A stretch of DNA of 64,000 bases from Diphasiastrum complanatum (GCA_029204225.1 CM055111.1:25228404-25292403), one strand, 5' to 3'; positions 46,656 through 58,201 are shown, numbered from the stretch's first letter. The notes: generated by a model not told the origin, from the sequence alone. Translations and numbers: made by a program.

Positions 46656-47910
46656 TGTGATGCCACCTTATTGTTAAAAATTGAATATCAACATAAATAT
46701 GGCATGATATTCGAAAATGAAGATATGAGCTGGTTATGCATAAATCATGAAGAGGCCTCAAGTCATTTTTTGGGAATATATCTCCTAAGTACTTGCCTTG
46801 TAATTAAGGGCAAGACCTTCAATAAGAAAGACATTACCTTGGATAACCTTTACTAGATCGTCCAAACCAAACGATTAGATACGAAAAGACATGTTAAACT
46901 AGAGTAACTTTTACTCGTAGTTAAGTATACCTTTCATGGTATAATTGAACGTATTTTCAGTCTAATTGTTAACTAGACCATTTCGCGGGAGCGACGCACC
47001 TAGAGGTGTGTTTGTTTGTCCTGTAGAACATATATTGATCTCACACTTCAGTCTCGATCGTCGAGAGAGAAGAGTTTATGCATATGTAAGAGATTGAAGA
47101 AGTGAATAGAGTTCAGTGAGTTATTCTCTCTTATCTCTGTTCTCCGCACTGCTGAGTGTGAGTGATCTTGAGTCTGATAACAATCTCTAATGCATTACAT
47201 GAATTACTCTCTGATCAGGCAGACGCTCTAGTGCATTACAGTCGTTTGTTGTGTATCCGTAAAATATGCTCTAAAGAACTGTCTTAAAACCAACTTATTT
47301 GTCTGTCGCGAATACTTTCTTTTCGACACTCGAATAACGACTATCTTTGGTACAGTCTAGCATGATCATTGAATAAAGCTATATGTATACATATGAGATG
47401 ACGGTCCCTGTCTGAAGAATTGAGTCTTTGATCTGTTTTCCTGATTGACATTGACATAAGTATCTAACGTGTTCTGAAACCATTCGTGTTCTTTAACCAT
47501 TAATTTGGACTTTAGTTGTTGAAGACTTCTGTCTAGAAATGAATAGTTTGCGAACGTGATTAATTAATTGTCTACACAGTTGCGAATACATCAAACAACT
47601 CTCGACTCTTGTTGACACCTTAATCAGCCAGAGTGTAGTACTGTTGTACTACTCTGATAGCATCTCATCTGTAGAACGTGTTTCATTTGATTTGATAGAG
47701 GCTAGATTGTTGTTATGAAATCATTAGCATTACATTTTCCATAAGTAATACTAGTTACTTTTTAATGTCTATTGACAACCAGAATAACTCTTGAAACCAC
47801 TTGCCATAATTGTACCAAATACATAACTTTCTAACACTGTCCTCTGTGAGAACAATATTATTTACTATAAAATCTATATTAATCATGCTGGTATAGTACA
47901 ACATATACCA
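46656..47910 (+). repeat. 5' LTR, 1,255 bp
   Basis: Starts TGTGATGCCACCTTATTG and ends ACAACATATACCA, 5 bp before the primer site. The first ~75 bp recur at 50562-50638 with few changes. Confidence 0.8.
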
Positions 47911-47915
47911 ATTTT

Positions 47916-47980
47916 TGGCGCCATTGTCGGGGATCGAACCCGAGTCATCTGTGTGACAGGTGAAAATACTCACCACTATA
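47916..47980 (-). tRNA. Near-complete antisense tRNA-Asp(GUC)-like sequence at the primer site
   Basis: The plus strand reads TGGCGCCATTGTCGGGGATC then GAACCCGAGTCATCTGTGTG ACAGGTG..ATACTCACCACTATA. This is the complement of plant tRNA-Asp from its CCA end through T arm, variable loop, anticodon arm (anticodon GTC kept, 47955-47957) and most of the D arm. About ten differences from the canonical tRNA are all C/T or G/A transitions. The first nine tRNA bases are replaced (47981 on), so the acceptor stem cannot form and this is not a working tRNA gene. The CCA-complement TGG is not gene-encoded in plants, so it was copied from a mature tRNA primer. Confidence 0.85.
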
Positions 47981-48000
47981 CCACCTTATTGTTAAAAATT
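47981..48000 (+). repeat. 20-bp copy of the LTR start after the antisense tRNA
   Basis: CCACCTTATTGTTAAAAATT is identical to 46663-46682, the LTR start minus its first 7 bases. It directly follows the tRNA-like part. Confidence 0.9.
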
Positions 48001-48540
48001 TTGATTACATATTGGACGCACTCACCGGTAATCCAGTTTGCTTCGGCGTTATTACCTACAGGGCTTTTTTGCGATGGTAGTAAGCATCAAAAGTTTTCTA
48101 GCGTTGGAGCACATGTTTCTCGACTGTGTGCCAATTTTGACATTTTGACCAAGCAGGAGAAAACAATGCTGATGGGAAGGATGTTGGCTCCCAAGCCAAT
48201 TGATCTTTCCAGCATCTTGTCTGTTCGTATTCTGGTTGCACCTGATGCTGCACCAGCAGTCGAATTGGCAGCTCCCACTGCTATGGAGATTGATGCTGCA
48301 CCATCCCAACCAGATACAGTTCCAGCTGGGGCAATGGATGGTGCTGCTGCTGCCGCTGATTCTTCAAAGCTCGCATCTGCTTCCACATCTCAGAAGCAGC
48401 AGAGTGCATCCACAACTGATGATGATGCAACCCAGTCCGACACATCAGACAAAGGTCGAACAACTGCAGAAGGCGATACTAGGGCTCCTATTGAGATGAA
48501 GTCAAACCAGACAACTAGCCCCAATGGTTTCGATCCATGA
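48001..48540 (+). pseudogene. First part of the internal ORF, Ala/Ser-rich
   Basis: A frame open from within the antisense tRNA to the TGA at 48538-48540. Recognisable parts are LCANFDILTKQEKTMLMGRM, a segment ILVAPDAAPAVELAAPTAME and a Ser/Thr/Ala/Asp-rich linker (ASASTSQKQQSASTTDDDAT). No known domain. A true start cannot be fixed. It overlaps the next frame by ATGA at 48537. Confidence 0.45.
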
Positions 48541-49889
48541 CAGAAAAAGCCAAGAATTTAGTGGTTGAAGTGTACGAGTTGGATAAGTACCACCGACAAC
48601 TCACCATGAAGCTTATCAACTCAGAGAGGAAATCTCTAGACTCTCTCAAGGAGTCATACGAGAAGATCGATTCGCTCGAATCAGACAACACGAAGCTGAT
48701 CGAACAAAATCATCCTCTTGAAACACAACTTTAGACTCTAATAAAGAAAGCTGATTCTTTGAAGCAGACAAAGAAGACGATTCAGGTCAAGTCTGATAAT
48801 TTTCAGGCTCAAAATGATTCTTTGAAACAACAACTTTTGGCTGCAAATCAACATAACGTCGCCCTCCAGAAATATTTGCAGGAGGAGCGAATGAAGCGAA
48901 TAAAGATAGAAGCTGCTATTTATGTGAGCACTAATACAGGGTCAGTCACAGTCGACCTCACGAAGGTGAACCAGCTCCAAGATCAGATGCTCAAAATTTT
49001 TTGAGTCGAGTTCTTACAACCGCTCGAGGATGTGAAGACACTTGTCGAGGAAGAATTGGCTGAACTGAAGGAGCTCTCAAGTGAAGCCAACCCATCTTGC
49101 AGCGGGCCCGATTCTCACGACGAATATCTTCAGGCCCTGCTTCGCATTGATGACCTTACACAGCAACTTCAAGCTGTGCCATCTTGTTCTGGAGCCTCGG
49201 ACCATCAAGAGTATTTGGAGGCTATCACGAATCTCGACAAGCTCAAGCAGGAGCTGTCGAATCTTATGCAACAATTGGAAGATCAGAAGCTAGCTGCTGA
49301 GTTGCAAACTCAGGACTTGGCAACTACATCCACACAACCAAAGCAAACCCAACGCAATCAGTCGAAGGTATGTGCTGACAGATTTCGTAAATTTGCTGAA
49401 CGCTTCTAGAAATGGTGTCCACATGCATTTAATGTTGAATTGCAATGGCGTGTGGAATACATGATGCTACCAGGCACAGTAGGCATCGCCTTTGACGATT
49501 GGAAGCGACCTTGGGAGAAGGACAACTTTCTCTGGGTATGGGCCCATCTCTCTATCGAATAGAAAGGATGTCTCTATTGGGGCATAATCCAGGTTATGTT
49601 CCAGGTCGTGCCTTTCGGATCAGCAGAGTTGTACATAGGCTCTTCGGCTATGTATGCTCTAGAATATATGCGAATCAAAGAGTTTCAAATTTTGCGGAAC
49701 GAAGATAATAAGCGACATTTTTGGAAGCAAAAGTCGCAGTTCCAATTGTACAAACCTCAAGCTGTTGCGGATTTAGACGAATTCGACGATGCCAGGCTGC
49801 TGATCAATGTAAATATGGCTTATCCAGAGTTATTCAGTCTTCATGTGGATTGGGAGCGAAATCTTGCAGATTATTTTGCGGAGATTTGA
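48537..49889 (+). pseudogene. Coiled-coil ORF of the pol-less element
   Basis: One frame runs 451 codons with only four in-frame stops (48732 TAG, 49002 TGA, 49407 TAG, 49560 TAG) and no frameshift. Three of the stops are one transition from CAG. The first 300 codons are heptad-rich: EKAKNLVVEVYELDKYHRQL, SLKESYEKIDSLESDNTKLI, NDSLKQQLLAANQHNVALQK, and a duplicated pattern (DEYLQALLRIDDLTQQLQAV and QEYLEAITNLDKLKQELSNL). The last 150 codons form a separate globular-looking part (SAMYALEYMRIKEFQIL, YPELFSLHVDWERNLADYF). It is likely a structural, Gag-like protein, but no family is recognised. Confidence 0.6.
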
Positions 49890-50548
49890 CACAATCTACA
49901 AGACAAAAGGAAGTCATTTTGCTACAAGCAGTTTTGTACATATTCATTTTGGCAGTTTGTAATTTTCGCGGCAAAGACATTATTTTTTATTCAAAATCTT
50001 TATGTTAAAAGCTCTTTTATTAGATGTTTAGCTCGTTACTATAAAGAAGTCACTCTTCATAGTGATTCAGACGAAAATACCAAGTTAACCCAAGAGCTGT
50101 TTGATGGAACATTGCTCCCGGTTTAGTTAGAAGACTTCGACAACTTACCAGTTGGCCGCTACACAAAATCAAAAGAAGACTTGCTGTTGATCAAAGCTCA
50201 GCAAAACTTGTAGTTTGATCAGAAATTATATGAAGACTTGAATCATTCATAAAACATTCATTTATGTCTTTGTTGTGCCGATGTTTCTATGGGATGCTAA
50301 ATTTTTGAAGTTTAAAGATGTTTTGAAGGTTGATTCCAGTTTTCATCAACAATTCAAAGATCACCTCAAAAAACAACCTATTCAATTAAAGAAACAACAA
50401 GACACATATTCTCTAAGATGAAGAAATATCTAAAGGATGAAATTGATGAAGAAATATCTTTTCGCCTTAACGAAAATCTGAAGAACAGAATGTTTTGAGA
50501 ATAATCCTCAAAAAGAAGATGTTCTGTTCACGAGGATGTTTCACATTT
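49890..50548 (+). other. 3' untranslated part of the pol-less element
   Basis: AT-rich, no supported ORF. It leads to the purine tract GTGGAAGGGGATA at 50549-50561. Confidence 0.55.
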
Positions 50549-50561
50549 GTGGAAGGGGATA

Positions 50562-50638
50562 TGTGATGCCACCTTATTGTTAAAAATTGAATATCAACAT
50601 AAACATGGCATGATATACTCGAAAATGAAGATATGAGT
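50562..50638 (+). repeat. 3' LTR remnant (first 77 bp)
   Basis: TGTGATGCCACCTTATTG ... GAAGATATGAG matches 46656-46729 with minor changes. It ends where minus-strand copia RT begins. Confidence 0.85.
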
Positions 50639-50640
50639 TG

Positions 50641-51350
50641 TCAAATCTTCTCTTTCGTAGAATAATCCATAATCTAAGGTAGAAGATATATACCTCAAGA
50701 CTCTTTTAGCCAACTTCCAATGATATAACTTTGGATCCTGCACGTGTTGACTTAGCTTATGAGCACAAAAGCTTAGATCAGGCCTAGTCACTGTTAACCA
50801 AATAAGTGAGCCAATAAGACTCCTATAAAGAGTGATGTCCTCAAAGGATTTTTCATCATCTTTCATAGGAACTTTTACAGTGTGCTGCATAGGTGTATCT
50901 ATGCCTTTACAGTTCTCCATATGGAATTTTCTGAGCATGGAAAGTGCATATCTACTTTGGCTTATAAATGAATGACCTTTCCAAAAATCTATTTCAAGGC
51001 CTAGAATATAGTGAAGAGCTCCTAAGTCCTGCATCTTAAACTCAGTACCAACTGCATGCTTAGTTTCTTCAACTAACTTCTCATTGTTTCCACAAAGAAT
51101 AATATCATCTACATAGATGAGAAGTATAATTACAAAGTTATCTAGAAACTTATAATACTGAGAAGGGTCATATTTACTTAGACAAAATCCGAGTGATATG
51201 AGATAGGAGGTGAGCCTTGCATACCAGGACCTTGGTGCATGTTTCAGTCCATACAGACTTTTGAACAAAAGAAAAACTTTTGATTCATCACCTTCCTTCA
51301 CAAAACCTGGAGGCTGCTCCATGTAAATCTCCTCCTCAAGGTAACCATTG
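50641..51350 (-). pseudogene. copia RT, C-terminal two thirds (minus strand)
   Basis: Reads (high to low coordinate) GYLEEEIYMEQPPGF, FKSLYGLKHAPRSWYARLTS, VIILLIYVDDIILCGNNEKL with intact catalytic YVDD, EFKMQDLGALHYILGLEIDF, SLIGSLIWLTVTRPDLSFCA and WKLAKRVLRYISSTLDYGLF. It stops at 50641 against the truncated LTR, so RNase H is missing. The frame is open for over 220 codons, making this the best preserved RT in the window. Upstream (to about 51660) the RT start is more decayed. Confidence 0.9.
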
Positions 51351-52564
51351 AAAATGCATTAGAAACATCAAGCTGGAACATAATCCATTTGTGAAAACAT
51401 GCAAGAGAGATGAGTATTCGAATTGTTACCATCTTTGCAACTGGTGCAAAGGTGTCTTCATAGTCAAGACCTTTGATCTGTGAGTAGCTGTGTTATTTGA
51501 CATCAAGGATTCAAACTGTTGGGTCATTGCTTCAACCCATTCTTTGGATTGAAGTGCTTCTTGAACATCCTTAGGCTCTTCATATGATAAAAACAATGCA
51601 TGATAGGAAGTTTCACCTTCCGCTTGCCTTCCTTCAACATCATATGTGAGCCTACTTGGCTCAGTTCTTACTCGTGTAGATGAATTTGCTCCTCCTCAAG
51701 CCTCGGCTTCACCTCTTCTTGAACAACATCAAGATTGATGATTGATCTTGCATGAGACTCCTTGACCTGTGCATCATCCAACTTAAACTTCTGATCTTCA
51801 TGGAAGATCACATCTCTACTAACAACATTCTTGTCAATAAAGGGTAAATAAACTTTGTATGCCTTTTTGGTAGATGCATATCCTACAAAAATTCCTCTGA
51901 CAGCACTAGGATCTTCTTTCTTCCTAGTTTCTAGAGGCACATGCACAAAGCATACACAGCCAAAAATCCAAAGATGATCTACCTTAGTCTTTTTCTTATA
52001 CAACATCTCAAATGGTATCTTTCCTCCTATTGCAAGATTTGAAAGCCTATTACAAAGATAGTTTGAACATGCAACTGCCTCTTCCCAAAATTCTTTAGAC
52101 AGAGAAGCTTCTAGCCTAATGGCTTTTGCACGTTCACACAAAGTTCTATTTTTTCTCTCAGCAGCTCCATTTTGCTGAGGAGTGTATGAACAAGAAGACT
52201 CTCTTTGAATACCCTCTCTCTCACAAAAGTCTTTAAACTTATTGGAAGTGTATTATCCTCCACTATCACTTCTCAAAGCTTTCAACTTGAAAGGAAACAA
52301 ATTTTCTACATAAGCTTTAAAAGTAAGAAAACATCATAAACCATGGCTTTTGAAGACAGCATATAGATCCAAGAATATCTTGTATAATCATCTACAAAAG
52401 AGACAAAGCAGTTGGCTCCTCCTTTGCTCTTAGTTGATGAGAAATGAACATCAGAGTGTACAAGTTCAAATGGTTGCTTTATCTTGATACTTGATCTAGA
52501 AAAAGGCCTTATGTGTGACTTTGCCAGCACACAAGCTTCATAAGATAGAAGCTCACTTTTCTTG
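51351..52564 (-). pseudogene. copia integrase and integrase-RT linker (minus strand)
   Basis: Starts at 52564 in the GAG-pre-integrase zinc region (SYEACVLAKSHIRPF), then FELVHSDVHFSSTKSKGGAN with the first catalytic Asp and FVSFVDDYTRYSWIYMLSSK. A damaged middle contains the second Asp, and GAAERKNRTLCE carries the Glu in another frame. It continues ANAIRLEASL-like text as RAKAIRLEASLSKEFWEEAV, FGCVCFVHVPLETRKKEDPS and GIFVGYASTKKAYKVYLP. The linker toward RT (51351-51667) is frameshifted. It continues in order into the RT at lower coordinates. Confidence 0.85.
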
Positions 52565-52565
52565 A

Positions 52566-53600
52566 CTCACTAGGATTTAATATTAGTAACTATGATCCTT
52601 CCTTGTATGTCAAGTTTTATTATAGAGATATTGTCATTCTTCTCATTTATGTTGACGATATTATCCTGACAAGAAGTTGTATCAAGGTAGTTGTAGAAAC
52701 CAAAATTGCACTTGGAAAAGAATTCAAGATGCAAGATCTTGGAAAAATTCATTACATATTAGGATTAGAGATGGACTTTCATAATAAGAAAGCTTTTGTT
52801 TGTCAATCCAAGTATGCTCTTTCAATGGTAAAAAAGTTCAATATGCTAGATTGTAAGAGTATTGATACTCCTATGGAGCAAATTGTAAAAGACCCTAACA
52901 AAGGTGATGAAAGATCCTTCGTGGACATCACTCATTTTAGGAGTCTTATAGACTCCTTAATTTGGCTCACTATAACTAGGCCTGATGTAAGCTTTAGTGT
53001 TAAGTTGAGCCAAGCTATGCAAAATCCTACTATTCATCATTGGAAAATGGCCAAAAGGGTACTTAGGTATCTTCAACCTATGATTATGGTTTGCTATATA
53101 AAAGTGAAGATCTTTCCATAGTTGGCTCTTCTTACTCAGATTTTGCCAGTGATAAAGTAAATCGGAAATCTACAAGTGCATATGTCATATATTTTGGAGG
53201 AAATTTGATATCTTGGCTTTCCAAAAAGCAAGATTCCATATCACTCTCATCTTGTGAAGCTGAATATAAGGCACTTACTACTACAGCAAAAGAAGTGCTT
53301 TGGATCAAGAGTTTGCTAGTGGAGCTAAAGATAATCATGGAACATGATCTACCTTTGATCATGTGTGGCAATATTTCAGCACATGCCCTTGCCAACAATC
53401 CAATATTTCATGCAAGGAGCAAACACATCGAGGTTGCACATCACTTCGTGAGTCATTGGAGGGGAAATCTACTTGGAACACATCGACACATCATCTTGTA
53501 TTGCAGATTTGCTCACCAAGCCTTTGAGCAAAAATTTCTTCATCAAGCATAGAGCCAATCTTGGAATAAAACCAAGATCCATGTTCAAGTCAGCATAGAT
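52566..53600 (+). pseudogene. copia RT end and RNase H (plus strand)
   Basis: Begins abruptly inside RT (SLGFNISNYDPSLYVKFYYR), then VILLIYVDDIIL with the YVDD box, EFKMQDLGKIHYILGLEMDF, SLIWLTITRPDVSFSVKLSQ and HHWKMAKRVLRYL. A frameshift near 53080 follows. RNase H reads SSYSDFASDKVNRKSTSAYV, SISLSSCEAEYKALTTTAKE with the Glu, ALANNPIFHARSKHIEVAHH. The first catalytic Asp position is changed (SDFA for ADWA). It is a relative of, but not identical to, the RT at 50641-51350 (roughly 60 % by eye), so two copies meet head to head at about 52565. Confidence 0.9.
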
Positions 53601-53612
53601 TATTTTTAGGAG

Positions 53613-54407
53613 TGTTGAAAAATGAAAAATCATCTATCTTGACTATAGGCTTGTTACAAAGTTTTTCTATGTGAGTATGTTGTTTCAAATTGTAAATGCC
53701 AAATTTGGCCTAGAAGAAACTTGAGCTACATGGGTTCTTCAAGTCTAGTTGGTAATATACAACTTGCATATAGAATGTAGACTTAGAAATGTCAATAATA
53801 TGTTTGTAGAAACTTGTAGCATATCACATGCAATGGTTGTAAGTGATCCATAGTGACATGCAAGGCATGCACAAAGTGAATTGGACACATGCATGATGAT
53901 TTGTACAATTCTAGTTAAAAATATGACACTTGATAAAAGTAGGTAGAAATGCATGCATGTGAAGTGACAAATGTCACTAATTTTCTAGTTTTCACTTATA
54001 GATGTGGATAGAAGTTAGATGGAGATGGTTCTACCTCGAACTACCTCAAACTCCATAAATATGTGAATACATTCTCATAATTTTTTATGAAGAACCAAGC
54101 TTTGAAGTTATTGCATGTTATTTTGGATCTACAATATCACTTGCTTGAATATTGCTCTCTCTTTCTCTCTCTAACTCGAGTTGAGGCTTCTGCTAATGCG
54201 TTGAATTCTTGTACTTTTTCTCTCTTGTCTTTCAAAGCTATCATTCTTTGATTATTAGCATGCGCGATTGTGATTTAGCTATAAAATTCTGTACTAGATC
54301 TTGGCATTCAATCTAGAATCGGTTATGTGCTAAACACAAAGCTTGATAAGATCATTCACACTTGAGGATCATTCCTCACACTTGTGAGCTTGCTAGAAAT
54401 TTTATCA
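53613..54407 (+). repeat. copia 3' LTR, 795 bp
   Basis: Follows the tract TTTTTAGGAG and starts TGTTGAAAAATGAAAAATC, ending GAAATTTTATCA. The ends resemble those of the solo LTR at 20973-21834. A short TCTCTCTTTCTCTCTC stretch lies at about 54150-54170. Confidence 0.75.
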
Positions 54408-55640
54408 AAACTAACCATGCACCAAAAAGGTATCTTTGCTCTTGCCATTGTTCAGAATAAGTTCAATGTGCAAACTAACTATATCCATGCTGTTACAGGA
54501 TCTTTGTATATATATATATCTTAGAGTATCTAAAAACATTTGAAAACAATATTTTTCCAGCTCTGGATGAGTATCAGAATAAGCTAGACTCAATTAACAT
54601 TTTTGATGTTAATGAAGTTGTCGCTAGCCCTAATCCAATTCCTTCCAGATTTTCCAGTCAGTTATTATTCCCTGATCTGTGAGAAATCTACACAAATTGG
54701 GAAGCTAACTATTCTCATTATTTGGAGGAAGTTAAAGCAAATAATATACTTTGCTCCACTAATTCAATAACCATACCATACTATACTTACAATTATGTAA
54801 ATATTGGTTCTCTCATTTCATATGCTCTTTTATGCATTCAACAATTGTACATTAAAGAGAAATTCTCAGAGTATACATATGCAGCCCTCTCACTAACTGT
54901 CCCTTCTACTGAGATGTCTGAAATCTTGTCTGAGGATAGTTGGTACACTCATCTTGAACATAACACATTGATCGACAATCCTCTCACCATTGGGAAATCA
55001 AGGAATGGGAAGTTAATTTGAATCTATCATTTCAGGAAGATTACAACCAGAAGAAGCTTGAGTGTTCTTTTCCTTTGCCATCTTTTGCAGCATTACTTTT
55101 TATCAGTTGAGCGAATACACTCTATATGATCTGTAACTTTTTGTGATACTGCTCTGTCTGCGTCACACATATTTCTCATGTTATACTGAATTTCAGTCAC
55201 TCTAACGTGGATTTTCAGGCGTCACTAGAGAGCGACAATTCTAACTAATGTGTGTAGGGAATTAACTGAAGTTGTTATGCATAACCATAAGCAAAACTTC
55301 ATTCAATTTTGAATGAGCTATGTGTTCAGATAATGAACTTGTTTGATGCTCTATTCTGTTTGCTTCCTATGACAAGAACTCTGATTGCTTACTGTTATCC
55401 GAAGAGCCTGAAAGATAAAGTAATCTTTATAATCACAGACCTTCACCAAATTGTTTCACCATTGGTGTTCCTAGATGCCAATTTACCCAAATATCTTTAG
55501 ATAACCATTTATGTCGCTATAGTATTCATTGTGAATATTACTCGCATTCCATATACCATCTTATATACACTTATCATACAAAAGACGAGATTATTCTCTC
55601 TCTTGGGGAACGATCAAATCTTTTATACCACTTAATTCAT
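54408..55640. other. Unassigned DNA with weak coding texture
   Basis: A plus frame from about 54540 to 55021 is open over 160 codons with one stop (ALDEYQNKLDSINIFDVNEV, YNYVNIGSLISYALLCIQQL). Another is open at 55309-55500. I recognise neither. They could be Gag-like or captured sequence. Confidence 0.35.
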
Positions 55641-56050
55641 TGATTTTGTGAAAATCTACAACGACTAGGCCACGACAAGTAATTAATAATCATATGAGGG
55701 CCCAGACCTACAATTGGACATAGGAGCTCATGCATGGTGAAGACTACTATAATGCAAGAATAGGAGGTCAATAGCTCAATTTTGGTTGAATGGGGATCAT
55801 TAGGGAAAATATTTTCTCTCTCTTGGAGAGAATATATCCATTGGAAACTCTCCCATCCTCCTATTGTGAATTTTGATTCTTGAGCTAGTTTCTCTTCTCC
55901 TCTCTTGTGTTCTTCACTATGGCTTGAGGGTGAATTGGTTAGGGTATTGACTAGCCTCTCCATATTGGTTGGGTGGTTCATGCTCCATAGGTGTCCTTTT
56001 GGTTTGCATGTGACAGGATTGTGGTTGATCTTCACTTGGTGATCCTAACA
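55641..56050 (+). repeat. 5' LTR end of the gypsy element, start uncertain
   Basis: Ends TTGGTGATCCTAACA just before a primer site. A possible TG start lies near 55646, but no second copy is in the window. Confidence 0.5.
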
Positions 56051-56051
56051 C

Positions 56052-56067
56052 TGGTATCAAAGCTTGG
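56052..56067 (+). promoter_or_regulatory. Primer-binding site, Met-tRNA-like
   Basis: TGGTATCAAAGCTTGG, one base after the LTR end. It is a one-base variant of the common plant primer site. Confidence 0.7.
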
Positions 56068-57289
56068 TTCACATCTACCAGGAGGTAGAGCTTGGAGATC
56101 TTGGATTTTGCAGTTTTGTTGGTGCATCTCTTTGCTTGTTCTTCGAGGTGTTGAAATTCAATTACAAGTAGGTGGCTTCTTAGATCCTTGGTATACTTTC
56201 AACCTAATGGTCATAATTGTGGATTTGTTCCATGAATTTTGAAATAAATCATAGGTTTTTTGATGGATTTAGTGAATTTTTCACCTAGAATTCATGGTTT
56301 TTGCAAGAAATTGGTCATAGGATCTGGTGTAGTACGTTTTCCAGATTTTACTTACTGTTTTATAGTCATTAATTACAGAATTTAATGATTTCATGAAGGT
56401 TGAATAGATAGTGATTTTGGGCCAAAATTTGGGGTTTTTGGACCATAAATGGGCTATAGAAACTATGTTTGACAAGAATCAAAACTTTTAGTGCTTGCAT
56501 GCAATGGATTTACAAAGATTTGGATTTGATTGCACTTGTTTGTGGATTTCCCCCACAAATTTTGGTCAAAATTGGTCAAAAAAATGTGGTTTTTTGATGT
56601 TTTTTGGACTAAATTTGGGGTAGATCTCAAAATTCTCAGCCAAGACTTGGTATGAATGTTTTCATAGATGTAATAAAGTTGCTCCAGAGCTTCATGAAGT
56701 TTGTTTAGGTTTGAACACCATTAGGAGACTCAAAACATTGTGGCAAGTGCCTTAAAGACCCACTCTCCCTCCATAATGTGCTTTACAATGACCAATTTGG
56801 TGTCCTGTAGAGAAAGTTATGGCTGTCTGAAGTTTGGCAGATTTTGAACTAAAATTTGCAAAATTTTGGAATTGTTCTGATGCATGCATGCTTGTAATAC
56901 AGTTTAGTGCATGTCTATTGATGAAAATGTATGAATAGACCTGTATGCATGCTTGGATGCATGTTGCATGTGTAATCAGTGATTTGATCAGTAGAATTCT
57001 TGCATGTAGCTATTTTTGACAATTCTAGTAAATAGGCTATTTATAGAACAAAAATTTCATTTTTTCGAAAAAGTCAATGCATGTTAAATTAGATGCATGC
57101 TAGATGTTTCAAGATGATTTCGATTTGTGACAGTGCCTGTGATTATGCAAAATCGATCTAATACTGATTTTGCAAAAAAAAATGCATATATGAGTGGAAG
57201 ACCTTGCTGAATAATATTAGCCAGTTATGAAGGTTTTTAACGTTTTACTTTTTAGTTGATGAGTGGATCTCGACTAATTAAAACAAATT
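56068..57289 (+). other. Leader of the gypsy element
   Basis: About 1.2 kb, AT-rich, no supported ORF. Contains a cluster of ATGCATGC-type words at 56880-57110. Confidence 0.5.
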
Positions 57290-58174
57290 TTGTATTTCAA
57301 GAAATCAATAGAGGACTATCCACCAGAGATGGTCTCCCCATCTATTGAACTGGCTCGATTTAATAGATATTCTAGGATGAAATCCCAAGTCCAAGAGCCA
57401 TCCACCAACCCATTTGACAGATGGGAACCAATGCGTTTTGAAGCTCTATACAATCGACCACATTTTCATGCTGCAGAATCTTCACATGCACGAGCTCACT
57501 TAAACGGAACTTTTGCAAATAATGTTTTGCGTACTGAAAAACGTACTCCAAAGTTCGATTTACCTAAGTACGACGGTAACACTGACCCTAAAATATTTGT
57601 TCAAGTCTTTGAGAATGCATGTAATGTCTATGGCAAGACATCACCAGACGCCATGGTACAGCTCTTCTCAATTATCATGATCGATCAAGCACGAGAATGG
57701 TTTTTTAACCTTGATTGTGAAGATAAATGAGACTGGTCACTCTTGAAGGAGACATTTATCAGACGCTTCAAGCCATGTCGCTTGATCAAAAGTCCTTTTG
57801 TCAAGCTAAGTAACATCAAAATGACAAAAGATGAGAAAGTACGTGACTACATTGAACGATTTAAAAAGTTAAAAATTCAGGTACACGAGCAACCCACTGA
57901 GTCTATGCTCATAATTTGGTTCCTCGTTGGACTCCCATGATGGATATGATGTGAAGTTTGATCAAATGATGAATACACATCATTGAAGCAAGCCATGTCT
58001 GATGCCATTCGGGAAGAAGACGAGGGATCGGATGTCGATGAGCCACATAAATGGAGAGCACATCGTGTTGTCCAAGAAGCTCGACCAAACGAGGAAACAC
58101 AAGAACAATTGTGGAAAACACAGATGGAGTTGCTTAACCAACAACAGATGGAAAAACTCACAAAAGAGTTTTAA
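57290..58174 (+). pseudogene. Ty3/gypsy Gag (retrotrans_gag)
   Basis: A single frame with in-frame stops at 57728 and 57938 and more near 57950. It shows a typical gypsy Gag: TPKFDLPKYDGNTDPKIFVQ VFENACNVYG, VQLFSIIMIDQAREWFFNLD, WSLLKETFIRRFKPC, MTKDEKVRDYIERFKKLKIQ, then LKQAMSDAIREEDEGSDVDE. This is the capsid protein of Tat-like plant gypsy elements. The ATG chosen is only the first in the open stretch. Confidence 0.85.
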
Positions 58175-58201
58175 AACACTCTTAAGTCTATCCAGAGCTC
58201 A

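Larger units (their letters stand above)
46656..50638 (+). mobile_element. LTR element without pol, primed by tRNA-Asp
   Basis: LTR 46656-47910, a tRNA-Asp primer site from 47916 that runs into an almost full antisense tRNA, a 2.6-kb internal region with one long decayed ORF, a purine tract (GTGGAAGGGGATA, 50549-50561) and a 3' LTR cut off after 77 bp. There is no protease, RT, RNase H or integrase. The size and coding content lie between LARD and gag-only elements. It lies against, and probably within, the minus-strand unit at 43979-46655, and is truncated on the right by copia sequence. Confidence 0.75.

Noticed and set aside
47916-47990. Functional nuclear tRNA-Asp gene on the minus strand
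   Set aside because: The first nine bases do not pair with the acceptor 3' strand, the CCA end is present as if copied from mature tRNA, and the sequence abuts an LTR at the expected primer-site spacing.
54540-55500. Captured cellular gene
   Set aside because: The plus frame has some coding texture, but I cannot match it to any family and there are no intron or domain cues.
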